Source: Dyadobacter soli (GTDB lineage: Bacteria; Bacteroidota; Bacteroidia; Cytophagales; Spirosomataceae). From it: a stretch of DNA of 64,000 nt. Under the pieces are notes generated by a model. That model made no database searches, was not told where the DNA came from, and saw only the letters and a list, made by a program, of their open reading frames with translations. Location of the stretch: assembly GCF_900101885.1 (NCBI RefSeq), contig NZ_FNAN01000001.1, positions 372,001 through 436,000 of the forward strand. The letters are read 5' to 3'. The position numbers were made by a program, and so were the translations under genes. Positions 1-7,719 of the stretch are shown here, piece by piece. Numbering within the stretch: position 1 is the stretch's first letter; the number at the start of each line of letters is the position of its first letter.

Positions 1-610
1 TGTTCAGGTATGCGGACGCTTTGGCGCTGTTCTTTTCAATGAGGATATCGATGTTGTTGATGGTGTTGAAAAGAAAATGCGGGTCCAGCTGCGACTTGAT
101 GAGCGCGAGCTCCATTTCATAGTTCCTTTTGTTGAGCTCTTCCCGCAGTTTAACGTCGTGAAACCAGGATTCAAAACCTTTGATCACAAAACCAATGCAA
201 CCGTTGACCAATGCGATAAATGCGAGCGGCAGCCCCAGTCCAACCGCACCGTAAATGCCGTCGTTCACCAGAAATGCGGAGCTGACGACGAATGTTAGCC
301 ATACCATACCGGCCAGCGACGCCAGCAGGGCAATTGCCGCAGCCAGCGTGATGAGATTAAAGACGTTTTTCTTCCGGAGATAATAGGGAAACAGAAAGGC
401 ATAGGAGGAATAAAAGCCGATCACTCCCGGGATGACCGCAAACCCGGCCATGATCCGGCACCAGTGCGCGAACTGCATGGACGGGCGCTGCGATAATGTC
501 AAAAGGAAAAATAGGACGGCAAGCAGCAGGGCATATAGCGCCCAATACCCGATCTGGAATAGCACACGGGCCGAAAACCTTGATAAAAAATGCCTGTGAA
601 GTCTTTCCAT
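1..610 (-). CDS. LytS/YpdA-type sensor histidine kinase, N-terminal part (cut by window edge)
   Basis: Reading leftward from an ATG at 610, the frame stays open to base 1 (203 codons). It has four hydrophobic segments in roughly the first 130 residues, then a coiled region leading into the H-box, where QLDPHFLFNTINNI is readable. That motif is the His_kinase family (PF06580) signature, with the phosphoacceptor His inside PHF. The ATP-binding domain lies outside the window. The start is 6 bases after the stop of the ABC permease gene, so the kinase is probably the third gene of that operon, and a LytTR regulator is expected just outside. The stimulus cannot be read from the sequence. Confidence 0.88.
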   Translation of the reverse strand, partial: MERLHRHFLSRFSARVLFQIGYWALYALLLAVLFFLLTLSQRPSMQFAHWCRIMAGFAVIPGVIGFYSSYAFLFPYYLRKKNVFNLITLAAAIALLASLAGMVWLTFVVSSAFLVNDGIYGAVGLGLPLAFIALVNGCIGFVIKGFESWFHDVKLREELNKRNYEMELALIKSQLDPHFLFNTINNIDILIEKNSAKASAYLN

Positions 611-616
611 ATGCGA

Positions 617-1387
617 TCACCCTCTGCTCTTTCGGGAGATGTAAAGTAAAAAGTTTAAAGTGGTAAAAAGGACAAAGTAACCCGTCGACCATGCATAAAT
701 ATTTACATCCGGGTCAATGCGGTTGTCATTGAGCAGAAACTGCTTGGAACAGTAGGTATAGGGCAGCAGATAGCCATACTTCCATGAAACGGCAATAAGC
801 GAAGCAATGACCATCGCAAATCCTACCCCGATGGGCACCATGAAATTACGGATATGCAGACTCAGCAGGTATTGCAGGGAAAGAATCGGCAGGCTGTACA
901 GAAAGAACTTGGCATTGCCTGCGAGAAAGGGCTGAAAGGGAAAATCCTGTTTTGGGAAAGGCACATTCGGGAATATCAGTGCGGGTAAAATGCCCGTCAA
1001 AACGATACCCAGGTTGAACAGCAGGAAAAACTGCACCAGCATGGTAAGCGTAATACAGAATTTTGCCAGGAACAGTACCGTGAAACTTTGCGGCGTGGTA
1101 TGGACCTGTTTCCAGGCATTGTTCCGGAATTCGAGCTGGGTGATCAGGCTGGCTGTCAGGATAATGCCCATGGGCAGCACGAATACGGACATATACTGCC
1201 AGCATTGGTTATAAAGCATATGCCAGATTTTGGCGGAAGCATTTTGTTCTGCCAGGGTTTGCGGGTCCAGGATCCTTTTGGTCAGAATAATAAGCGGAAT
1301 GAAAAATGCGCCGATGATGGTGAGCCAGGATGCGGAACTGTTTTTTTTCTTGATCCACTCACTTTGAAAACTGTTGAAGAGTACCAT
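617..1387 (-). CDS. ABC-2 type transporter permease subunit
   Basis: This 256-residue integral membrane protein has about six hydrophobic segments and a charged cytoplasmic N-terminus, in the style of the ABC-2 permeases of the lantibiotic/bacitracin exporter type. Its start overlaps the end of the ATPase gene by 29 bases, a sign of translational coupling. It is the membrane half of an exporter with the ATPase at 1359-2294. Substrate is unknown; peptide antibiotics or lipids are possible from family knowledge only. The kinase gene follows after 6 bases, so the transporter may be both target and sensor partner of the two-component system. Confidence 0.85.
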   Translation of the reverse strand: MVLFNSFQSEWIKKKNSSASWLTIIGAFFIPLIILTKRILDPQTLAEQNASAKIWHMLYNQCWQYMSVFVLPMGIILTASLITQLEFRNNAWKQVHTTPQSFTVLFLAKFCITLTMLVQFFLLFNLGIVLTGILPALIFPNVPFPKQDFPFQPFLAGNAKFFLYSLPILSLQYLLSLHIRNFMVPIGVGFAMVIASLIAVSWKYGYLLPYTYCSKQFLLNDNRIDPDVNIYAWSTGYFVLFTTLNFLLYISRKSRG

Positions 1388-2294
1388 TGTTGTTTGTGAT
1401 CAGGTTCATGAAAATGCTTTCGAGGTCTTTGTGGCTGGTCGTGATTTCGTAGACGGGGATACCGGCCACGATCAGTTCACGGTTGACGGCGCCGATCTGG
1501 TCTCTGGTCAGGTCAGCTATGACAATCTTTTGATCGTCGAGTTTTACGGCATTGTATTTGTGACCCACTATTTCCATCGCCCTGGCCGTGTGATCGATTT
1601 CCCAGGTGGCCTGGAAAGACTGCCCGCTTTTACTGACGAGCTTGTCCAGTGTGCCTTCGTAAACAAGCTTGCCCGCATTGATAATGCCCACGTGTGTGAC
1701 CAGCTTTTGCATTTCCCCCAGTAAATGGCTCGATATCAGTATCGAAATGCCCTGCTGGCGGTTCAGCCGGATCAGCATTTCACGGATTTCAATCATCCCG
1801 TTCGGATCGAGCCCGTTCGTAGGTTCATCCAGGATCAGCAGGCTGGGGTTGTGCAGTAGCGCTATCGCAATTCCCAGACGTTGCTTCATGCCTAGTGAGA
1901 ACCGGGATGCCTTTTTGCTGCCCGTCCGGGATAAGCCTACCAAATGGAGTACTTCGGAAATCCGGCTCTTTGGACATTGGAAAATCTTTTGAAACACAAG
2001 TAAGTTTTCATACGCCGAAAGGTGACCGTAAAATGACGGGCTGTCGATCATCGAGCCGATTTGTCGCAGCGTTTGCTCGCGATGATGTTCCAGTGGTCTT
2101 GCGAAGATCTCGATCTGCCCGGACTGTTTTTTGATTAAGCCCAGCATAAGCCGCAGGGTTGTCGTTTTTCCGGCTCCGTTCGGCCCCAGGAATCCGTAGA
2201 TACTGCCTTGCGGAATTTTCAGGTCAAGATTGCGAACGACAGGCTCGCCGGCGCCAAATTGGTGGCTTAGTGCTTTGGTTTCCAGTATGTACAC
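1359..2294 (-). CDS. ABC transporter ATP-binding protein (BcrA-like)
   Basis: The 311-residue protein has Walker A GPNGAGKT (about residues 37-44), a signature loop SLGMKQ in place of LSGGQ, and Walker B LLILDEP followed by TNGLDP, as in exporter ATPases of the BcrA/NatA group. The C-terminal 80 residues form the accessory domain usual for this group. I chose the GTG at 2294: a longer frame would start with TTG at 2333, but family alignments begin near the YILETKAL stretch, and a direct repeat that looks regulatory lies at 2356-2386, too close for the longer start. First gene of the exporter-kinase operon. Confidence 0.9.
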   Translation of the reverse strand: MYILETKALSHQFGAGEPVVRNLDLKIPQGSIYGFLGPNGAGKTTTLRLMLGLIKKQSGQIEIFARPLEHHREQTLRQIGSMIDSPSFYGHLSAYENLLVFQKIFQCPKSRISEVLHLVGLSRTGSKKASRFSLGMKQRLGIAIALLHNPSLLILDEPTNGLDPNGMIEIREMLIRLNRQQGISILISSHLLGEMQKLVTHVGIINAGKLVYEGTLDKLVSKSGQSFQATWEIDHTARAMEIVGHKYNAVKLDDQKIVIADLTRDQIGAVNRELIVAGIPVYEITTSHKDLESIFMNLITNNNGTLQQFSK

Positions 2295-2355
2295 GATGAA
2301 AGAGCGCTTGGTGAAGCCGCAAATGTATCGCAAGCGTGAAGGGTGTTTTTAAGAA

Positions 2356-2386
2356 GTCTGCAAAACCGGGTTAGCTGTCTGCAAAA
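2356..2386. promoter_or_regulatory. Direct repeat with 21-bp period upstream of the ABC/LytS operon
   Basis: GTCTGCAAAA occurs at 2356-2365 and again, identically, at 2377-2386, so equivalent bases are 21 bp (two helical turns) apart. Direct repeats of about 9-10 bp with this spacing are how LytTR-domain regulators bind. The pair lies about 60 bases upstream of the GTG start of the ABC operon, which encodes a LytS-type kinase. That it is the regulator site is inference. Confidence 0.5.
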
Positions 2387-2604
2387 TGGCTATTTTGGAA
2401 GGTAAGTGGTTTTGACCTGCGGAATGCATTCATAAAACCATGCACAACCCTGCGGGCATCGCTCATTGCCTCACCGATATATTATAATTCTTGGCAGATT
2501 TCCTATTTGCATGCAAATTGAACCCAATGTTGTGACATTTCTCGGGTAATGCGAATAATTGGAAGCTAAACGATCAATTTCCTGTAAAACAAATTTAATG
2601 CGCC

Positions 2605-3114
2605 ATGCCGCTTAACAGAGATGCCGCCCATTTTGTGAATGTGGTTGATGCCCATAAAGGTATCATCTACAAGGTGGCAAATGCGTATTGCCGTGATACG
2701 GAGGACCGGAAGGACCTCATTCAAGAAATTACTTTGCAGCTCTGGTTGGCTTTCCCCAAATACGACGAACAGTTCATGCTGACCACCTGGATTTACCGGA
2801 TCGCATTGAACGTCTCTATCTCATTTTTTCGCAAGCAAGTGAGCCGCGACAAAATCAACCATCGGTTAGACGAAGAAATTCTCACACTCATAACCGAGGA
2901 CGAACCGCTGGACCTGGATTCGGACTTAACTATGCTCCATGAGTTTATCAGGCAATTGAGAGAATTCGACAGGGCGCTGATGCTGCTGTACCTTGAAGGA
3001 CACAGCCAATCAGACATGGCAACCATTCTCGGGATCACGGCCTCTAACGTTTCAACAAAAGTGGGAAGGATCAAGGAACAACTACGTCGCAAATTTTCAA
3101 CCTTCAAATCTTAG
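2605..3114 (+). CDS. ECF-type RNA polymerase sigma factor
   Basis: At 169 residues it has the usual ECF size and layout. Sigma region 2 (about residues 22-85) contains the DLIQEITLQLW core-binding helix and the TWIYRIALN stretch. Region 4 (about 110-162) is a helix-turn-helix with the HSQSDMATILGITASNVSTK helices. The ATG follows an AT-rich leader without a clear Shine-Dalgarno. The next gene begins 4 bases after the stop and encodes a membrane protein, so the pair may be a sigma factor with its membrane-bound controller. It is divergent from the ABC/LytS operon. The regulon is unknown. Confidence 0.93.
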   Translation: MPLNRDAAHFVNVVDAHKGIIYKVANAYCRDTEDRKDLIQEITLQLWLAFPKYDEQFMLTTWIYRIALNVSISFFRKQVSRDKINHRLDEEILTLITEDEPLDLDSDLTMLHEFIRQLREFDRALMLLYLEGHSQSDMATILGITASNVSTKVGRIKEQLRRKFSTFKS

Positions 3115-3118
3115 CATC

Positions 3119-3775
3119 ATGCAAGAATCCGAACTGATCGAATTGTGGCGATCGTACGATCGCAAACTCGAAGAAAACCTCACCCTGAACCGTCAGAATG
3201 CGGCGGCAATCACGCTTATGAAAATCAAGTCTGTTGTCGGATCGATGGTTCCTATGAAGATCTTTGTGATTATCGTAAGCGCGCTGTGGTTGTCCCTTGT
3301 AGGTGTCGTTCTCTATCGTACCTACGATTATGCGAGCCCATTTTTCTGGTATTCTATCGCTATACACGCAGTAATTTTGGCCTTCGTGACGGGCGTTTAC
3401 GTTTATCAGGTAGTGTTGATTTACCAGACAGACCTCAGCGAAGCACTTGTGGCGACCCAATACCGGCTGGCTCAGTTAAAAGGATCCACGTTGCTGATAG
3501 CGAGGTTAATGTTCCTGCATGCGCCAATCTGGACGACTTTTTCGATTCAGCAGCGGATGTTTCAGCACCCGGTCTGGATGACAGTTCAAATACTGTTCAC
3601 GATCGTTTTTGTAGTCGGAGCACTTTGGCTGTTCTTCAATATCAGGTATGAGAATCGCGAGAAAAAGTGGTTCAAATTCATCTTTCGGGGCAACCAGTGG
3701 GAGCCCGTCGTAAAGTCGATCGAAATGCTCCGGGAAATTGAACAATACAAAACTGATGGACAATTAATAACTTAA
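3119..3775 (+). CDS. Membrane protein co-transcribed with the ECF sigma factor
   Basis: 218 residues from the ATG at 3119; an upstream in-frame start inside the sigma gene is ignored. The N-terminal 50 residues are polar and helical (QESELIELWRSYDRKLEENL), followed by four hydrophobic segments and a basic C-terminal tail. This resembles the membrane proteins often found behind Bacteroidota ECF sigma factors. I see no zinc anti-sigma motif, so an anti-sigma role is only suggested by position: 4 bases after the sigma stop, same strand, no terminator between. It converges on the gene at 3804-4427. Confidence 0.75.
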   Translation: MQESELIELWRSYDRKLEENLTLNRQNAAAITLMKIKSVVGSMVPMKIFVIIVSALWLSLVGVVLYRTYDYASPFFWYSIAIHAVILAFVTGVYVYQVVLIYQTDLSEALVATQYRLAQLKGSTLLIARLMFLHAPIWTTFSIQQRMFQHPVWMTVQILFTIVFVVGALWLFFNIRYENREKKWFKFIFRGNQWEPVVKSIEMLREIEQYKTDGQLIT

Positions 3776-3803
3776 TAAAAATGGGTTTTGGATTTTAAAT
3801 GAA

Positions 3804-4427
3804 TCAAAAATTAACCCCAAAATGCAAACCCGGCTGCCAGAAGAAGACTCTTGGCCATCTATCGTCGACCTGTTTGAACGAATCGGGCATTGTTGATTGA
3901 TAGGGGCGATGCGTCATTGCAATGGAAGGCTGAAAGAAAAGCCTGTCCTTGAAAAGTTTGATGTGGTAACCAATGGAGTAGGTGTTAAAGATTTGAAATC
4001 CTTTATCGATCTTTTTATCGTCATCATTTACAAAAGTTTGAAAAGCGGGCATTACGTCAACCTGGGCAAAAAGGCCTTTCCATAAAAACCTTTGGTAATT
4101 AAGCGAAACGCCGTGTTCACGAATATAACCTGGAAAGCCTTCGCCATCTGCTTCATATGATTTTCCAAAAGGAATGCCAATTGGCCAGCCATATTTCCAG
4201 GTTTTAAATTCAAGTGAAATCACATCCTTACCCGTGACGCGATAACCCAGGTTCAGATATACCATTTGAGGCGGATTGTTATCCGGCACTACATTAGCCA
4301 GCATAAACAGGGTACTGCCAATGAAAAACTTTCGATAGGTACTGTCTTCTTTGGCGTACTGAGCTTTAACTTGCGAAGTGCCAGCCATCAATAAGATCAA
4401 GGCGAACTGTAAAATTTTCTTTTGCAT
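3804..4427 (-). CDS. Exported protein, probable small outer-membrane beta-barrel
   Basis: The 207-residue protein starts with a signal peptide (MQKKILQFALILLMAG, cleavage near KAQ-YAK). The rest has alternating hydrophobic and polar residues, many aromatics and Gly turns, and it ends in ...HFGVNF, a terminal aromatic typical of outer-membrane barrels. I chose the ATG at 4427 because it opens directly on the signal peptide; another in-frame start exists at 4451. No family is recognised. It stands alone, about 80 bases downstream of a leftward Crp/Fnr regulator gene, which may share its transcript. Confidence 0.7.
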   Translation of the reverse strand: MQKKILQFALILLMAGTSQVKAQYAKEDSTYRKFFIGSTLFMLANVVPDNNPPQMVYLNLGYRVTGKDVISLEFKTWKYGWPIGIPFGKSYEADGEGFPGYIREHGVSLNYQRFLWKGLFAQVDVMPAFQTFVNDDDKKIDKGFQIFNTYSIGYHIKLFKDRLFFQPSIAMTHRPYQSTMPDSFKQVDDRWPRVFFWQPGLHFGVNF

Positions 4428-4507
4428 GTCTTTTCCATCGTTAAATGACAATGCAAAATTAGATTGGCGGGCAGCCTGAATACGTTCACTTAAGTTAAGA
4501 AATGATC

Positions 4508-5089
4508 CTAGCCTTTGATTTTCTCTAAAATCCTTGCCCTTAGCCTGCTTAGCGATTGCGGTTTTATGCCGAGAAAGCTTGCTAACTGGTGTTGCGGGAC
4601 ACGTTGGATCAGGTCTGGCCGCTTTTGTAGCAGATTTATATACCGTTGTTCGGGTGAGGAAGTCTTGAATTCGTCAAAATTGATCTGTTGTTTAGCCAGA
4701 AATTCTTCCGCCAGTATTCTGCAAAGGGTTTCAAACTTTGGAAACTTGCTAAACATTTCGGCCTCCATGTCGGGGTCTGAAACCAGCAGGATTGAATCTT
4801 CTACGCAAGATATGTAGTATTCGGAAGGTGCCTTTTGGATAACGCAATGCGGTGTCAGGGCTTCCATTTCTGTGTAGAAAGCGGTTGTTTTTTCTTCTCC
4901 GTCTATAATGTAATAGATTCTGATACAGCCTTTGAGTACAAAGTAACCGTCATTAGATTTTTCTCCCTCTTTGAGTAAAATGGCTCCTTTTTTTACCTGG
5001 CGAAATAGGGCCAAAGAGACGATTGCATTCTTTTCGTCGTCTGTCAGCGAAATGTATTTGGATATAAAGTCAAATAGTAAATCCTGCAT
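4508..5089 (-). CDS. Crp/Fnr family transcriptional regulator
   Basis: 193 residues with a cyclic-nucleotide-binding beta-roll (about residues 25-115, including LLKEGEKSNDGYFVLKG) and a C-terminal winged helix-turn-helix (about 145-190) with the recognition helix near LGIKPQSLSRLR. This short Bacteroidota form lacks the cysteines needed for an Fnr iron-sulfur cluster, and the phosphate-binding Arg-Ser pair of true cAMP receptors is not evident, so the ligand is unknown. It lies upstream of the small beta-barrel gene on the same strand. A second paralogue sits at 5711-6286. Confidence 0.9.
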   Translation of the reverse strand: MQDLLFDFISKYISLTDDEKNAIVSLALFRQVKKGAILLKEGEKSNDGYFVLKGCIRIYYIIDGEEKTTAFYTEMEALTPHCVIQKAPSEYYISCVEDSILLVSDPDMEAEMFSKFPKFETLCRILAEEFLAKQQINFDEFKTSSPEQRYINLLQKRPDLIQRVPQHQLASFLGIKPQSLSRLRARILEKIKG

Positions 5090-5504
5090 TGTTGTGCTGT
5101 TCTTTTGAATTTTGGTGCGACTAAGCGAGGTATTCCAGGATTATAGAAATTATGCCGATTGCCTTGTGATCCTTAACGCCCGCCGACTCGCTGATAGCAG
5201 CGGAGGCCTGCTAACGCCGAAAATATCAGGAACAGGGTCAGAGATATAATAGTAGCCATTATTTTGCGATTATTGAATGCGAAGATGCCAATGCTTTTAG
5301 AAAATCCAGGATTCGGGCTATCGGAAGGCCAAACGTTCCAGGTCGGCAAACGGAGCATATGTGCTTAAATAGCAGGGCGGAAATCCATGAACCTATGTTA
5401 ACGGAATTTCTTATCCCAGCCGATTTTCCTGCCGACGAATGCTAGGGAACTTTGCATCGGAAAATGAACGATCATCTGATGCAAATTTTAGCTACATCTG
5501 TTAA
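5090..5504. other. Intergenic stretch between two Crp/Fnr genes
   Basis: About 415 bases without a supported gene. A leftward frame at 5173-5256 could encode a 27-residue hydrophobic peptide beginning MATIISLTLF, but nothing supports translation. The promoters of the leftward regulator (start 5089) must lie here. I see no repeat or clear hairpin. Confidence 0.4.
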
Positions 5505-5666
5505 ATGCCTGGCATTCGTAATTTATATCTTGCGCTTGCTCCCTATGCGCTGGGGCAATGTGCTGCGGGCAGCGAAGCGAATTCGAAGGAAATCGTACGC
5601 AGGTTTCTCGCAGCAGTCAGGTCATTGCGCATTCCGGAGGATGTCGGGGCTTCGAATTACAGCTGA
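5505..5666 (+). pseudogene. Possible remnant of a SnoaL-like/ester cyclase gene
   Basis: A 53-codon frame from ATG 5505 reads a signal-like leader (LYLALAPYALGQ, ending in a typical GQ-CAA cleavage zone) followed by NSKEIVRRFLAAVRS. That second part matches, from memory, the first helix of exported SnoaL-like polyketide-cyclase/ester-cyclase proteins, which are normally about 150 residues long. The frame then stops at 5666 and I find no continuation in other frames. This suggests a decayed N-terminal fragment. Resemblance is short, so confidence is low. Confidence 0.28.
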
Positions 5667-5710
5667 GAAAGGGCGTTGATTAATTTAGCCGCCGCACTTA
5701 TCTTTGGTTC

Positions 5711-6286
5711 ATGTGGGATCTTCTAATTAAAAACCTGAGCAAGTTTGTACCACTCGATTCGCAGGAAGCGGGGATCGTGCAGTCGCTTTTTACCTACAAA
5801 AAATACCGCAGAAAGCAGTACATCCTCCAAGAAGGCGATGTGACGCGCTATGAAACGTTTATAGTAAAGGGTGTGACCCGCACTTATGAGGTCGACGACA
5901 AGGGCCAGGAGCATATCTTGCAGTTTGGCCTGGAAGACTGGTGGGTAGGGGACCTGTATAGTTTCCTGACCGAAAGCCCGACGAGCTACAACATCGATTG
6001 CCTGGAAGACACCGAGGTTTTGCATATTACCAAGGCAGATCTGGAAACTTTATACGAAAAGGTGCCTAAAATGGAACGCCATTTCCGAATCATTATCCAG
6101 AATGCGTTCATTGCATCTTCGCAGCGACTCTCGGCAAGCCTCGCCAAAAGTGCGCCCGAACGGTATGAAGATTTTATCAAAAAGTACCCGCAAATCGAGC
6201 AGCGCGTCGCTAATCACCAGATCGCTTCTTACCTGGGCATTACCCCCCAGACCCTGAGCCGGATCCGCAGCCAGGAGCGCAGCTGA
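5711..6286 (+). CDS. Crp/Fnr family transcriptional regulator
   Basis: 191 residues with an N-terminal cNMP-type beta-roll (about residues 25-115; YILQEGDVTRYETFIVKG) and a C-terminal winged HTH (about 150-188) with the helix around YLGITPQTLSRIR. Same architecture as the paralogue at 4508-5089, but only moderately similar. It is followed after 180 bases by the flavodoxin and DoxX genes on the same strand; regulators of this type often sit next to the quinone/flavodoxin-type genes they control, so these are candidate targets (inference). Confidence 0.9.
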   Translation: MWDLLIKNLSKFVPLDSQEAGIVQSLFTYKKYRRKQYILQEGDVTRYETFIVKGVTRTYEVDDKGQEHILQFGLEDWWVGDLYSFLTESPTSYNIDCLEDTEVLHITKADLETLYEKVPKMERHFRIIIQNAFIASSQRLSASLAKSAPERYEDFIKKYPQIEQRVANHQIASYLGITPQTLSRIRSQERS

Positions 6287-6467
6287 CGCTTTCCATTATC
6301 CTCATTATAACAGATTTACGGTCGCGGTTTGCTGCGGTTGCGGGCGGAGCCCTGCGCCTTTTTCGCTACGGGTTGCCCAAAAAAGTTATTCCAGGTTAAT
6401 GGATTTTCTTATCACAGGTGATCGTTCCGGGTGGTTCGGACAGGCAACATTTGCATAAAAATTAGCC

Positions 6468-7067
6468 ATGAAAAAAGTCACTATTTCAATTGTTTACCAC
6501 AGCCGGGGCGGGCATACCGAAAGGCTCGCCCGGCAGCTGGCCGGGGCGATGACCACCGAGTGTTCGGTGGTCAATCTGGTGGACGTGAGCCGGGTATCAG
6601 CCTGTCTGGACCTGCTGCACGACTCCGATACCATCGTTTTTGGCAGCCCGACCTACTTTGGTAATGTGAGCGCCGAGTTCAAACACTTTATGGAACTGAC
6701 CGGCGGCTTTTGGTACAAGCAGCCGTGGAAGGACAAACTTGCCGCCGGATTTACACTATCGTCGACGTCCAATGGCGACAAGCTGAACACGCTGGAATCG
6801 ATCATGCTCTTCGCTTGCCAGCATAGCATGAACTGGATTTCGCTGGGTATCCTGCCGCGATTTCTGAATAACGAACAAACCGAAGGACAGAACCGGCTGG
6901 CCAGTTACATCGGCCTGATGGAGCAATGCGACAATGGCGACAGCATTATCAATACCCAGCATCCGGGCGACCTGCTTACTGCGGAGCTGTTTGCACGCAG
7001 GATCGTGGAGGTGACGGTCCGCTATAAGGCAGGCAGCAGCATGGGATTGCAACCAGTTAATTCATAA
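6468..7067 (+). CDS. Flavodoxin-fold FMN protein, WrbA-like
   Basis: 199 residues of flavodoxin fold. The N-terminal strand and P-loop ISIVYHSRGGHTERLA is the FMN phosphate-binding site, and FGSPTYFGNVSAEFKHFME is the second flavin-contacting loop typical of WrbA and the NAD(P)H:quinone reductases. The expected role is two-electron reduction of quinones in the cytoplasm, which avoids semiquinone radicals. It is followed 35 bases later by a DoxX gene on the same strand, a common redox-stress pairing. The start ATG lies at the beginning of the first beta strand, so it is well placed. Confidence 0.82.
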   Translation: MKKVTISIVYHSRGGHTERLARQLAGAMTTECSVVNLVDVSRVSACLDLLHDSDTIVFGSPTYFGNVSAEFKHFMELTGGFWYKQPWKDKLAAGFTLSSTSNGDKLNTLESIMLFACQHSMNWISLGILPRFLNNEQTEGQNRLASYIGLMEQCDNGDSIINTQHPGDLLTAELFARRIVEVTVRYKAGSSMGLQPVNS

Positions 7068-7102
7068 AATAATTTTTCTATAACCATTAAATACAGAGAG
7101 CC

Positions 7103-7558
7103 ATGTTTTCAAGTACAATTAATAACGGTTTCAACGGGTCGGCGCTTTTTCAGCGCCTGTTTCTGGCACTGGTGCTATTTCCGCACGGCGCACAAAAATT
7201 ACTGGGCTGGTTTGGCGGCTTCGGCTTTGAAGGGAGCATGCAATATTTCACAGGCCAGGCGGGGCTGCCGTGGATTGTCGGTTTCCTTGTGATCCTGATC
7301 GAATTCTTCGGGCCGCTGGCGCTGGTGCTGGGTGTGGCGGTACGGTTTTCAGCTGCCGCCATCGCCGCTGTGATGACCGGCATTATCGTCACAACTTTCC
7401 ATGAGCACTTTTTTATGGACTGGTTCGGGACCCAGCATGTCGAAGGGATGGAGTTCTTTTTGCTGGCCATCGGGATTGCTGTTTCGCTGGTATTCACGGG
7501 CGGGGGCTCCTATGCGATTGGCCGGCTTTGGCAACCCGGGATACAGGCAGCACCATGA
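7103..7558 (+). CDS. DoxX family membrane protein
   Basis: 151 residues with four transmembrane segments and the DoxX opening pattern LFQRLFLALVLFPHGAQKLLGWFGG, where the H-G-x-Q-K-L motif and the following FGG are conserved. DoxX proteins are linked to thiosulfate:quinone oxidation in archaea and to thiol/oxidative stress complexes in bacteria; the exact reaction here is unknown. Position 35 bases after the WrbA-like gene suggests one transcript working on quinone or thiol stress at the inner membrane. Confidence 0.85.
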   Translation: MFSSTINNGFNGSALFQRLFLALVLFPHGAQKLLGWFGGFGFEGSMQYFTGQAGLPWIVGFLVILIEFFGPLALVLGVAVRFSAAAIAAVMTGIIVTTFHEHFFMDWFGTQHVEGMEFFLLAIGIAVSLVFTGGGSYAIGRLWQPGIQAAP

Positions 7559-7719
7559 AGTTCCCCACCTGCCGATTCCGTTTACATACCGGCAATTTGT
7601 AAAAGACACTTTTTACGTTTCGGTGACATTCTTTTACAGATCATTAAGAGACAACAGGTTGGAAAACTTTTAGCTTTGCTGTGGTTGAAATTCTCGAACA
7701 CATTCCTGTCAAACCATCC

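Noticed and set aside
357..692. Leftward 111-codon frame
   Set aside because: It is another frame of the kinase start and permease end; the kinase frame has the expected hydrophobic helices and the DPHF motif.
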